A stretch of 64,000 nucleotides of DNA, from assembly GCA_039814715.1 (NCBI GenBank), contig JBCCAR010000003.1:62001-126000 (forward strand). Direction: 5' to 3'. This document shows positions 26,874-35,641 of this stretch, in pieces. The notes below the pieces were generated by a model. That model searched no databases, was not told where the DNA came from, and was given only the letters and a program-made list of their open reading frames with translations. Both the position numbers and the translations under genes were made by a program. How positions within the stretch are numbered: position 1 is the first letter of the stretch; each line of letters starts with the position of its first letter. The stretch comes from CAKZYD01 sp039814715 (GTDB lineage: Bacteria > Pseudomonadota > Alphaproteobacteria > Sphingomonadales > CAKZYD01).

Positions 26874-27292
26874 CGAAAGCCCTCCACACGTTGGTGCGTC
26901 TGCGCGAGATGGAGCTGGATGCTTTGCGGCGGGAGGTTGCAATCTTCTACCGTGAGATCGATGCCATTGAAGACAAGCAGCGCGATCTATCGAAGCAGCT
27001 GGTGAATGAGCAGGTCTATCTCACGCGCATGGAAGGGGTAACCACTTATGCGCTGTTTGCCCAATCCGCGCGCGAATGGCAGGCGGAATTAGAGCAAGAA
27101 AAAGTTGCCGCGGAATCCAAAGTCGCATCAAAAATGGCGCAGATTTCGCAGGCCTTTGAAGCACTAAAGACAGCCCAGATTGCCCGTGACAATGCTGTTG
27201 CCAAGGAAAACGAGCGCCGCGCTAAGGCGGATCAAGACGCGCTGGATGAGGCTGCCCTTACGCGGTTTGCGAGGCAGGATGACCCGTTTTGA
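26870..27292 (+). CDS. fliJ: FliJ-like flagellar export chaperone
   Basis: Protein of 140 residues predicted as one long coiled coil (LVRLREMELDALRREVAIFYREIDAIEDKQRDL and later ALKTAQIARDNAVAKENERRAKADQ). FliJ stabilises the FliI ring and recycles export chaperones; sequence conservation in the family is low, so the call rests on position after fliI, length and coiled-coil character. Starts with ATGA overlap. Its last 35 bases overlap the convergent gene on the minus strand. Confidence 0.82.
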   Translation: MTKALHTLVRLREMELDALRREVAIFYREIDAIEDKQRDLSKQLVNEQVYLTRMEGVTTYALFAQSAREWQAELEQEKVAAESKVASKMAQISQAFEALKTAQIARDNAVAKENERRAKADQDALDEAALTRFARQDDPF

Positions 27293-29018
27293 AAGCAATC
27301 GCGCCTTCTAAGCCGCACGCCGCGCAGCGATCAGAAAACACTGATTTCAAGTCGTCGCGCAAATTGCGCGGCAAAGCGTGTTCACTGCGCATGCTTATAA
27401 ACAGCTCTCTAGGGCTTACGCGGCCCGATAGGGTTGTTTTGCCAAAGCGCTGAAAGTCGATCGCGACTTCAAAGGTTCTTTCTTTTGTATCTTGGTCTCT
27501 GCGCTGGTCGCTATCGTTATCGCCATCCTGCGCCTTGCCATGACCAACCAGGTGGAACAGCGAGGCAATGAGCGGCGTATCTCCCCCGGCGATGACAAGC
27601 GGCAGCGCCGGCGTCTCTGCCATGTTGGATGCGCCCGCAGCACTTGGAACGAGCAGTCCAGCGTCCTTTCGCACAGGTGCCAGGGCGTCCATTAAGCCGC
27701 GCAAGCGCTCAGTTTTCTGGTTTGTCTGTTTTATGCCCTGCCGGTCTGGCTCCAGCGCAGCTTGCTTTGGCGCTGGCGCGCTGTCTTCAATGCTACCACG
27801 AAGCGTCACAGCTGTATCGCTTTGCAGCAGGCTATAGGCGATCAACTGGCTCAGGCGCCCCATGATTGGCAAAGTTTGCAATTGGGGCAGGGCTTGAAGC
27901 GGAATGAAAACTGGTGCCAAGGACGGCGCAGCCAGCTCTTGCGCCGCTTTTGATATCGCGACTGGACGCACGCTTGTTGCGCTGGTCCGGCTTGGATCTA
28001 CATCGATCGACTTGCGCGTTTTCGGCGCTGCATCTGCTGAGAGAACGACCAAACGGTCACCAGGTTTAATCGGAGTATCCGGCAAGTTTGGGAGTGTGAT
28101 GCGCAGCGGCCCTGCACGCACAGTCACCGTGGACGGCGGCTGTGCTTTTACAATACTTTCTAAAGGCTTTGCTGCTGGTCGCTCCACATCAACAATGAGC
28201 GCGCGTCCATGCCGGATAAGCTGACCGACGGGAGACGTTGCGGCGGGCGGTTTGGGGTACGCAAAGCTGTTAGGCGAGGCTGGAAGCAATGTGAGAACAA
28301 TAGGCTTGGGACTAGCCGACAGACCTGGATGGCGTTCAATAAACGTTTGAAAAACTTGGGCTGGAAGCTCGCTTTGCTTTGGAAGTGCAATGCTGGCTTG
28401 CAAGAGGACCGGCGCGGCCGGGGCGGCTGCTTGTGGCAGCGCAACCTGTTTCGGCGCCGCGACCAAGGCCGAAGCGATATCCTGAGCTGAATTGAGCGGC
28501 GCCGCGGCTTGCGGCAAAGCGGCTGGCAAAGCACGAGTGGTCGCCGCCGGTGCAAGGCTTGCCGCTGGAAGGTCAACGCCGCGCAAGGCTACAAGCGCTA
28601 ACTGAACTGGGACCGGCGGAGCGCTTTGTTTTGGGGCAGCAATACTGCCCAGAAACTGCGGCGCGGTTTGGGTAATGGTAATTTCTATCTTCTGGCTGGG
28701 TTTGAGGTGTGCAGCTGGATCGACCAGCACGGTCTGCCGGGTATTCTGCACAACAGCGCGCACCTCACTGTCGATGCGCTCCACTGTGCCAGACACCACA
28801 TCGCCGACTTTGATGCCAGCCAGGTGAGGGCTAAGAGATATTGCTGGTTCTTTAAAGGTCGGCGCGGCAGCGGGCGCGGAATTAGCAGGCTGCGCGCTTT
28901 GACTGGCCTGGCCTTGCTGGCCTGCCTCCTGGCGCTCACCTGGTTGCTGCGCAGGCATAACCGGGGCTGCCTCTGCTGGGCGCTGCGTTGCCGCTGGCAA
29001 TGGCACAGCCTCGCTCAT
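27258..29018 (-). CDS. Ala/Pro/Gln-rich FliK-like protein of the flagellar operon
   Basis: Protein of 586 residues. The N-terminal 60 residues are Pro/Gln/Ala-rich and look disordered, followed by a long low-complexity region rich in PAA and PKQ. The last 80 residues form a compact domain (TFEVAIDFQRFGKTTLSGRVSPRELFISMRSEHALPRNLRDDLKSVFSDRCAACGLEG) with the outline of a FliK C-terminal domain. The true hook operon has its own fliK at 41.9-43.4 kb, so this is a second FliK-like protein or an unrelated one of similar architecture. It is the last gene of the fliF-to-flhG operon, starting four bases after the flhG stop. Confidence 0.6.
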   Translation of the reverse strand: MSEAVPLPAATQRPAEAAPVMPAQQPGERQEAGQQGQASQSAQPANSAPAAAPTFKEPAISLSPHLAGIKVGDVVSGTVERIDSEVRAVVQNTRQTVLVDPAAHLKPSQKIEITITQTAPQFLGSIAAPKQSAPPVPVQLALVALRGVDLPAASLAPAATTRALPAALPQAAAPLNSAQDIASALVAAPKQVALPQAAAPAAPVLLQASIALPKQSELPAQVFQTFIERHPGLSASPKPIVLTLLPASPNSFAYPKPPAATSPVGQLIRHGRALIVDVERPAAKPLESIVKAQPPSTVTVRAGPLRITLPNLPDTPIKPGDRLVVLSADAAPKTRKSIDVDPSRTSATSVRPVAISKAAQELAAPSLAPVFIPLQALPQLQTLPIMGRLSQLIAYSLLQSDTAVTLRGSIEDSAPAPKQAALEPDRQGIKQTNQKTERLRGLMDALAPVRKDAGLLVPSAAGASNMAETPALPLVIAGGDTPLIASLFHLVGHGKAQDGDNDSDQRRDQDTKERTFEVAIDFQRFGKTTLSGRVSPRELFISMRSEHALPRNLRDDLKSVFSDRCAACGLEGAIAFKTGHPASQTA

Positions 29019-29021
29019 GGT

Positions 29022-29801
29022 TCAGGCGCTGCGTTTTTTCGCGCCGCGTTTTTGATCTGCAATAATGCTGCGCGCTATTGCGGTCACGTGCCGTGCTGCT
29101 TCGCATTGTGGGTAGCGTGAGAATATATCGCTTTGCTGGCGAATAGCGTCACGTACGTGGCTGTCGGTCAGAATGCTGCCGAGCAAAGGTGGCCTGAACT
29201 GCAGAAATGTCTCACAGGCCTTACCAATCGCGCCATAGGCTTTATCCGCGGCCTCGCGGTCAGGCGCATTGTTGATGACGATGCGTAAATCAGCGCCCGG
29301 GTCGCGCATGCGCCGCAGCTTCATGAACGCATAGGCGTCGGTCAGCGAGGTTGGTTCGCCGGTTAAGACGACCGCGGTGAGGCCCGGGTGGGCGCCGATG
29401 CTCATATTAGTTTGGTCCACACCTGCCGCCATATCGAGGAGAACATAGTCATAGCTGCTGGCTGCGCTGAGCAAGTGTTGGCGCAGGGCATCGACCTTGT
29501 CGCGCCGCATGGAGGAGAGGGCGCCTGAGCCTGACTTGCCAGCCAGCACATCAAAACCGCCGCTCTCATAGTGGGTCACGGCGTCTGCTAAGGCCGCGCG
29601 GCCCGCGAGTAAATCGCCTAGGTCCTGATCCGGCACGAGGCCTAGCTGCACGTCGACATTGGCGAGGCCTAAGTCCCCATCAAAGAGCAGCACTTTTTTG
29701 CCTTCCCTTGCGAGCGCGCAAGCAAGAGAAATGGAGAGCCATGTTTTGCCAACGCCGCCTTTGCCGGAGGCGATGGTGATCATGTTGGGCAGGGCGCTCA
29801 T
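29022..29801 (-). CDS. flhG: FlhG (FleN/YlxH), MinD-type ATPase controlling flagellar number
   Basis: Protein of 259 residues with deviant Walker A SGKGGVGKTW near residue 12, LLFDGDLGLANVDVQLGL (Walker A' and switch I) and YDYVLLDMAAGVDQTNMS (switch II). FlhG antagonises FlhF at the flagellated pole and limits flagellar number. Most of its contacts are those of MinD-like dimers. The gene overlaps the flhF stop by four bases (ATGA), the usual flhF-flhG pairing. Confidence 0.92.
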   Translation of the reverse strand: MSALPNMITIASGKGGVGKTWLSISLACALAREGKKVLLFDGDLGLANVDVQLGLVPDQDLGDLLAGRAALADAVTHYESGGFDVLAGKSGSGALSSMRRDKVDALRQHLLSAASSYDYVLLDMAAGVDQTNMSIGAHPGLTAVVLTGEPTSLTDAYAFMKLRRMRDPGADLRIVINNAPDREAADKAYGAIGKACETFLQFRPPLLGSILTDSHVRDAIRQQSDIFSRYPQCEAARHVTAIARSIIADQKRGAKKRSA

Positions 29802-30817
29802 AGCTGGGCTTCCTTTTTTGGGGCGGCGGATGCGTCCTTTGGCACAATACCAAGGCGGGCCGGGTCAGGCTTTGACAGGAGGAAACGGGCGAGGTTCAGC
29901 GGCGTGGCCGTAATGAAGCTATCGGCCACAAACGGACTTGCCGAAAGCCCGGCAAGGGCCATGCGGCCCTTGTAAAGCGCGGTTACAATGCCAGCAAAGC
30001 GGCGTGCGCCGTCTAGCCGGGTGACCAGCATGCGCTTCACGCCAAGCGAGCTAAACACATAGGCTTGCTCAGCTGCTTCAAGGCCATCAAGGCCCGCTGG
30101 TAGAACAAAGATAGGCTCTGCGCCCGATTGCGCAGCAAAGCGGGCAATGCGCTGGGCGTCGTCAATATTATAGGCATTCACGCCTGTCGTATCTATAATT
30201 TGCACATCTGCGCGATTGGGCTGTTTTAGCAAATAGCGCAGCTCCTGCGCGCTATCTGCGGTGGTAACCATGAGATCAAGCTTTTGGCAGAGCAATTCCA
30301 GCTGAGTGACGCCAGCGCTGCGGGTCAAATCGGTACTATAGACCTGCACGCTTTGCCCGCGCATGCGCGCATCAGCGGCAATTTTAGCGACCGCGGAGGT
30401 TTTACCTGCGCCAGGCGGACCTACCAGCAGGATTGGCTTTGTCGGCGCATGGGCAAAACCTGAAAAATTGAGTAGCCCTTCAAGGCCTGCGGCAAGAGCA
30501 TGATCGAGGTCTTCTGCATCTGACAGCAAGGCGCCTTGCGTCACCTTTTCCGCGAGCGCGGGCGGCAAGCCGTGGAAGCGTAGGCTGGTCGCTAGAGACT
30601 TTGGCGTAAAGGGCGCCGATATGGCTGCAGGTCCATCTGCTGCGATATCTTCTTGCGTCTCTTCAGGAATGATCGGCGGCTCATAGGCCGCGGAGATACG
30701 CACGCCGCCGGGCGCGTTTTCATCCACATTGATGATAATCGCGTCATTGCCAAGGTCGTCGCGGACTTTGGCCATGGCGGCCTTCACGTCTCGGCCCGTA
30801 TAAATTTTCAAACGCAT
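29798..30817 (-). CDS. flhF: FlhF, SRP-type GTPase for flagellar placement
   Basis: Protein of about 339 residues. N-terminal B domain (MRLKIYTGRDVKAAMAKVRDDLGNDAIIINVDE), an acidic linker, then the NG GTPase with P-loop VGPPGAGKTSAVAKIA and the later TTGVNAYNIDDAQ and VTRLDGARR segments. It marks the site of flagellar assembly in polar flagellates. The ATG at 30817 fits the family; a start at 30850 would add a non-conserved leader. It is 19 bases after the flhA stop. Confidence 0.92.
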   Translation of the reverse strand: MRLKIYTGRDVKAAMAKVRDDLGNDAIIINVDENAPGGVRISAAYEPPIIPEETQEDIAADGPAAISAPFTPKSLATSLRFHGLPPALAEKVTQGALLSDAEDLDHALAAGLEGLLNFSGFAHAPTKPILLVGPPGAGKTSAVAKIAADARMRGQSVQVYSTDLTRSAGVTQLELLCQKLDLMVTTADSAQELRYLLKQPNRADVQIIDTTGVNAYNIDDAQRIARFAAQSGAEPIFVLPAGLDGLEAAEQAYVFSSLGVKRMLVTRLDGARRFAGIVTALYKGRMALAGLSASPFVADSFITATPLNLARFLLSKPDPARLGIVPKDASAAPKKEAQL

Positions 30818-30836
30818 ATCGCTACCTAACCATCCC

Positions 30837-32966
30837 TTAGATTTGCCCAAGGGCGCGTAGTTTTACTTTCGGGTGAATTTCATTTTGGCTCATCACAACA
30901 GTTGCTGGCCGGAAGCGCTCAATAATTGAGCGCACATAGGGGCGAATAACGGGCCCTGTCAGAACAACCGGAAGCACACCGATCTGGGCTTGCTTGGCAA
31001 ACATTTGGCGCACTGCCTCAATAAATTCCTGCAATTGGCTCGGCGGCATGGCGAGCTGTTTTTCCTCGCCTTGGCCGTGCAGGGATTCAAGAAATGCTTG
31101 CTCCCATTCCGCCGTCAGGCTGACCAGCGGCAACACGCCAGCAGCATCGGAATTGGCCGCGCAAATCTGCCGCGCCAGACGCCCGCGCACATGCTCAGTC
31201 AGCATCATGATGTTGCTGGTAAAGCCGGCGCCTTCCGCCAGGCCTTCCAGAATGGTCGGCAGATCACGGATCGAAATGCGTTCTGCAAGAAGGGACTGGA
31301 GGACACGCTGCAGCTGCGTGACCGTGATGACGTTCGGTATGACATCTTCAACCAGCTTTTTGTGTTCCGCAGGCAGCTCATCGAGCAAGCGCTGCGTCCC
31401 CGCATAGCTCAGCATGTCCGGCATATTGTCTTTGATTGTTTCCGTGAGATGCGTCGTCACAACCGTGGCGGATTCTACGACCGTGTAGCCGCGGAAATTT
31501 GCCTCCTGGCGCTGGCCTTCATCCACCCAGGTTGCGGGCAGGCCAAAGGCTGGCTCCGTGGTCTCTTCCCCCGCGAGATCAACCTGCGAGCCATTGGGGT
31601 CCATCACCAAAAGGCTGCCTGGGCGCACCTCGCCTTTACCGACTTCTGTTTCGCGGATCACGATGCGGTAGTCCTGCGGCTGTAGCTGGAAGTTATCTAA
31701 AATGCGGACTGATGGCATAATGAAGCCGAATTCGCGCGCGAGTTCCTTCCGCAGTGCTTTCACCTGATCTGTGAGCCGGAAGCCGCTGTCATCATCCACA
31801 AGTTTGATGAGGGAGTAGCCAAGCTCCAGACGAACCGGGTCCATAGCAAGGCTCGCGCTAATCGGTTCTTCTTTTGGCGCTGCGTCGGCTTGCTGGCTCT
31901 GCGCTGCTTCCCGCTCTACTTCTTCTGCTTGCTGGCGGGTGTGCTGCTGCATGAAATACGCGCCGCCGCCTACCATGGCTGATAGCGTAGCGAAGGGCAG
32001 GAAGGGCAGGCCTGGCAATAAGCCAATCGCGCCAAGGAGCCCAGAGGATACATACATCGCGCGGGGATAGCTGGAAAGCTGCCCAAAGACGGCTTTGTCA
32101 GTCTTGCCGGCCGTTCCAGCCTTGGTTACCAATAGACCCGCCGCCGTAGATACGATTAGTGCTGGAATTTGGCTGACGAGACCATCGCCAATGGTGAGGA
32201 TGGTATAGGTAGACAGCGCGCCCCCAAAATCGAGACCTTGCGATGTTGTCCCAATGATGATGCCAACGATGATGTTGACAAAGGTAATCATCAAGCCCGC
32301 GATTGCGTCCCCGCGCACAAACTTGCTGGCGCCGTCCATGGCGCCATAGAACGTGCTTTCGTTTTCCAGTTCTTTGCGCCGATCGCGCGCTTGTTCTTCA
32401 TTGATGAGCCCAGCAGACAAATCAGCGTCAATGGCCATTTGTTTGCCTGGCATGGCATCCAAGCTAAAGCGGGCTGCGACTTCCGCGATCCTGCCAGAGC
32501 CTTTGGTGATGACGATGAAGTTCACGATCACCAAAATCGCAAAGATGGTAATGCCGACAATGGCTTGGCCGCCCATAAGGAACGAACCAAAGGCTTCAAT
32601 CACCGCTCCAGCCGCGCTTGCCCCCTCATGACCACTGGTCAGTATAAGCCGAGTCGAGGCCATATTCAGGGCTAGCCGCAGCATTGTCGCGATGAGAAGT
32701 ATCGTTGGAAAAGACGATAGCTGCAGTGGCTTTTCAATGAACAGGCTGGTCATCAAAATCATCACTGAGAATGTAATGGATGTTGCAAGCGCAAAATCCA
32801 GCATCCATGAGGGTAACGGCACGATGAGCATCAAGATGATGCACATGACGCCAAGCGCCATCATAATGTCTGATGAGCCAGCCAGTGCTTTCAGGCCGCC
32901 AACACCAAAGGTTGCCCCTTGAGCTTGCGGCGCTGCGCTGGTGTTATCGGTTGCGGCGTCAGCCAT
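30837..32966 (-). CDS. flhA: FlhA, flagellar export gate protein
   Basis: Large export-gate component of the flagellar type III apparatus. Length 709. N-terminal half has about eight membrane helices with the FHIPEP-type region DAMPGKQMAIDADLSAGLINEEQARDRR; the C-terminal half is the cytoplasmic nonamer ring (SYAGTQRLLDELPAEHKKLVEDVIPN, LLAERISIRDLPTILEGLAE). It follows flbD by 25 bases in the same operon. Confidence 0.96.
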   Translation of the reverse strand: MADAATDNTSAAPQAQGATFGVGGLKALAGSSDIMMALGVMCIILMLIVPLPSWMLDFALATSITFSVMILMTSLFIEKPLQLSSFPTILLIATMLRLALNMASTRLILTSGHEGASAAGAVIEAFGSFLMGGQAIVGITIFAILVIVNFIVITKGSGRIAEVAARFSLDAMPGKQMAIDADLSAGLINEEQARDRRKELENESTFYGAMDGASKFVRGDAIAGLMITFVNIIVGIIIGTTSQGLDFGGALSTYTILTIGDGLVSQIPALIVSTAAGLLVTKAGTAGKTDKAVFGQLSSYPRAMYVSSGLLGAIGLLPGLPFLPFATLSAMVGGGAYFMQQHTRQQAEEVEREAAQSQQADAAPKEEPISASLAMDPVRLELGYSLIKLVDDDSGFRLTDQVKALRKELAREFGFIMPSVRILDNFQLQPQDYRIVIRETEVGKGEVRPGSLLVMDPNGSQVDLAGEETTEPAFGLPATWVDEGQRQEANFRGYTVVESATVVTTHLTETIKDNMPDMLSYAGTQRLLDELPAEHKKLVEDVIPNVITVTQLQRVLQSLLAERISIRDLPTILEGLAEGAGFTSNIMMLTEHVRGRLARQICAANSDAAGVLPLVSLTAEWEQAFLESLHGQGEEKQLAMPPSQLQEFIEAVRQMFAKQAQIGVLPVVLTGPVIRPYVRSIIERFRPATVVMSQNEIHPKVKLRALGQI

Positions 32967-32991
32967 GTTTAGGTCTTATATCCGCGCGGCG

Positions 32992-34374
32992 TTACTGGGC
33001 GTAGCTTGCGCGCTGGCCTTCACCAGGCGCTGGAACGGCGACGCCGTCGGTTTGGTATTGGTTCAGCTTATTGCGCAGCGTGCGGATTGAGATACCTAAG
33101 ATGTTTGCTGCGTGCGTGCGATTGCCCAGGCAGTGCTGCAGCGTATCGATGATGAGATCGCGCTCCACATCGGCGACTGTACGCCCCACCAAGGCGTCTG
33201 TCCCGGCGCCATCGCCAGCAAAATCGCCGCCAAGGCTGTCCGCGGCAGCTGCGGCGCTAGCTGCGCGTTCTGGCCGGCTTCCGTCAGGCAGCAAGATGGC
33301 ATTAGCCGATACAGTCTCTCCCGTTGCAAGCAAGACTGCCCGGTGCACTGTATTTTCCAGCTCGCGCACATTGCCTTGCCAGCGGTGTGACAGCAGGGCT
33401 TGCATGGCGGTTTCATCAACCGGCTTAGGCGGAATACCGTTCGACTTTGCGTATTTCTCTGCAAAGTGTTTCACCAAGACTTTAATATCAGCCGGGCGCT
33501 CGCGCAGCGGCGGAATGGCTAGGTTCACCACATTGAGGCGGAACCATAAATCTTCTCGGAAGTTGCCCTGCCTGACGGCCTCCTGCAGATCGCGGTTGGA
33601 TGTGGCGAGAATGCGGATATCGACTTTGACCGGCTTATTGCCGCCCACGCGGTCTATCTCGCGCTCTTGAATAGCGCGCAGCAATTTTGCTTGTAGCCGC
33701 AGGTCCATCTCGGTGATTTCGTCTAGCAGAAGCGTTCCGCCATTGGCCTCCTCGAACTTGCCGACCCGGCGGGCAACAGCGCCTGTAAAGGCACCTTTTT
33801 CATGCCCGAATAGTTCAGACTCCAGCAGGTTTTCCGGGATGGCCGCGCAATTGACCGTGACGAACTGACGGTTCGCGCGGCCGGATTTTTTGTGCACATA
33901 GCGGGCCATGATTTCTTTACCAGTGCCGCTCTCGCCGGTAATCATGATCGATGCATCAGACTTGGCGATTTGATCGGCCAGCTTGATCACTCCGTCCATG
34001 GCAGGATCGCCATAAATGAGCGGGTGGCTGTCATCCGCGACCGATTCAATCACAGCTGCGATCAGCTCTGCATCCGGCGGTAGCGGCACATATTCCTGCG
34101 CGCCTGCTTTAATGGCGTCCACGGCTGCATCTGGGTCTGAACCAATTCCGCAGGCAATCAAAGGCGTTGAAATATGCTCTGACCGGATTTGCTCGAGGAA
34201 GCCGCAAATATCGAGCCCGACTTCCATCATAATCAGGTCTGAGCCCTTCAGGCGCAGAATATTCAAGGCCTGATTGGCCCCTTCGGCATGGGTAACCTTC
34301 GCACCATTGCGCATGGCAATCTGGCTGGCCTCTGACATTTGGCCGCTGAGGTGTCCGATGATTAACAGTCGCAT
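32992..34374 (-). CDS. flbD: FlbD, sigma-54 activator of late flagellar genes
   Basis: Sigma-54-dependent activator of about 460 residues: an N-terminal receiver-like domain (1-125), central AAA+ domain (TGESGTGKEIMARYVH Walker A, ESELFGHEKGAFTGA GAFTGA loop, GGTLLLDEITEMD Walker B) and a C-terminal Fis-type helix-turn-helix (HCLGNRTHAANILGISIRTLRNKLNQY). In Caulobacter FlbD activates hook and flagellin genes and represses fliF. The residue in the phospho-acceptor position is Glu51 (LIMMEVGLD) instead of Asp. The ATG at 34374 gives the conserved MRLLIIGHL start. Confidence 0.93.
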   Translation of the reverse strand: MRLLIIGHLSGQMSEASQIAMRNGAKVTHAEGANQALNILRLKGSDLIMMEVGLDICGFLEQIRSEHISTPLIACGIGSDPDAAVDAIKAGAQEYVPLPPDAELIAAVIESVADDSHPLIYGDPAMDGVIKLADQIAKSDASIMITGESGTGKEIMARYVHKKSGRANRQFVTVNCAAIPENLLESELFGHEKGAFTGAVARRVGKFEEANGGTLLLDEITEMDLRLQAKLLRAIQEREIDRVGGNKPVKVDIRILATSNRDLQEAVRQGNFREDLWFRLNVVNLAIPPLRERPADIKVLVKHFAEKYAKSNGIPPKPVDETAMQALLSHRWQGNVRELENTVHRAVLLATGETVSANAILLPDGSRPERAASAAAAADSLGGDFAGDGAGTDALVGRTVADVERDLIIDTLQHCLGNRTHAANILGISIRTLRNKLNQYQTDGVAVPAPGEGQRASYAQ

Positions 34375-34415
34375 GGCTTGGCTCGTTTCTGTGCGCAAGG
34401 GGTTTGGGTCATGGA

Positions 34416-35213
34416 TTAGGCTGCTTTCTTCTTCACAGGGTTGCCTGCTTTGGCTTGTTGTTGTGGTGCGCCTGCATTTTCAGGCACAATCGCTTCCAGA
34501 GATAACTGCAGCGTTTTTGGGTTTTCCCGGCGCGCCATGGAAGTGGCGCCTGCCGCATAGATGGCGTTGAGTTTCTCGCCGATCATTTCTTGGCGTTGGG
34601 CAAGCCCAGCGATTGGCAGAAGAACAACGTAAGCAAGGAGGGCGCCGTAAAAAGTGGTCAGCAGGGCAACCGCAATGGCTGGCCCTAGTGTTTTGGGATC
34701 ATTGAGCTGACCCAGCATTTGAACCAGGCCGATCAGTGTGCCTATGAGGCCCATGGCGGGGGCCGTATGACCGGCCCGCTGCATGACATCGCGGACCAGT
34801 TGTTCATCGCCGTGGCCGCGCTGATCTTCGAGCTTAAGGACAGCCTCAATATCGGGCGGAGACATGCCGTCCACCACCATGGCAACGGCGCGCTGCAAAT
34901 AGGGCTCTGGCGCTAGTGTTGGCAAAACTGTTTGCAGCGAAAGCGCCCCATCGCGCCGCGCTTTTTGTGCGAGTTGAATAACGCTATTGGCTGCAAGAGA
35001 AGGGTCAATGCGCTTGGAAAAAAGGACGCTGGCGAGGGCGCTGGGAAAGCGTAAAATCTCACGGCGATGAAACCCAGCCAGCGTCACCGTTATGGTGCCC
35101 AAAACGACAATCATGAGCCCGCCGACGTTGACAAAGCTAGACGGCGCGCCATTCATCAACGCAGCGGCAACCACCAGCGCGGTTGTTAAAAGTATGCCAA
35201 ACAGGGCGATCAT
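34416..35213 (-). CDS. motA: MotA/TolQ/ExbB-type proton channel subunit
   Basis: Protein of 265 residues of the MotA family: an N-terminal helix (MIALFGILLTTALVVAAALM), a second (VGGLMIVVLGTITVTLAGF), a cytoplasmic loop, then two helices (MGLIGTLIGLVQMLGQL and AIAVALLTTFYGALLAYVVLLPIAGL) carrying the family's conserved Pro/Gly positions. This is the PomA/MotA layout rather than ExbB. It sits between fliN and flbD in the flagellar operon and has no motB beside it. A second stator gene elsewhere is likely. Confidence 0.85.
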   Translation of the reverse strand: MIALFGILLTTALVVAAALMNGAPSSFVNVGGLMIVVLGTITVTLAGFHRREILRFPSALASVLFSKRIDPSLAANSVIQLAQKARRDGALSLQTVLPTLAPEPYLQRAVAMVVDGMSPPDIEAVLKLEDQRGHGDEQLVRDVMQRAGHTAPAMGLIGTLIGLVQMLGQLNDPKTLGPAIAVALLTTFYGALLAYVVLLPIAGLAQRQEMIGEKLNAIYAAGATSMARRENPKTLQLSLEAIVPENAGAPQQQAKAGNPVKKKAA

Positions 35214-35245
35214 ATCAAAAGGCGGTGCTCTTTAAGGACTAAGGG

Positions 35246-35641
35246 TTATTTGCGTGGGGCTTTGATGATTTCTGTCATGGTGACGCCGAGATGATCTTCC
35301 ACCATGACGACTTCTCCGCGTGCAACCAGGCGATCGTTGACGTAGATATCGATAGCTTCACCCACCTTGCGGTCTAGTTCGATCACGGCTCCTGGAGATA
35401 GCTTGAGCAGTTGGTTCACTTCTAGCGATGATTTGCCAAGCACAGCTTGCACATTGACTGGCACATCAAAGACCGCTTCCAGCTCCGGTCCAGTGTGCAC
35501 TTCGCCGCTGTCTTCACCGTCGGCTACCTGGAGCGGCTGGCTTTCCACATCTTCAAGCGGTGCAGGCGCTGTGCTCAGGTCGTCGAGTTCAACGCCTTCG
35601 GCTTCTGGGCTTTCTAGCTCAGTATCTTGATCGTCGCTCAT
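35246..35641 (-). CDS. fliN: FliN, flagellar switch protein
   Basis: Protein of 131 residues; an acidic disordered N-terminus (MSDDQDTELESPEAEGVELDD) is followed by the SpoA/FliN domain (VPVNVQAVLGKSSLEVNQLLKLSPGAVIELDRKVGEAIDIYVNDRLVARGEVVMVEDHLGVTMTEII). FliN forms the lower C-ring with FliM and binds FliH. The ATG overlaps the fliH stop by four bases and has GAGGAAAC upstream. Confidence 0.93.
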   Translation of the reverse strand: MSDDQDTELESPEAEGVELDDLSTAPAPLEDVESQPLQVADGEDSGEVHTGPELEAVFDVPVNVQAVLGKSSLEVNQLLKLSPGAVIELDRKVGEAIDIYVNDRLVARGEVVMVEDHLGVTMTEIIKAPRK

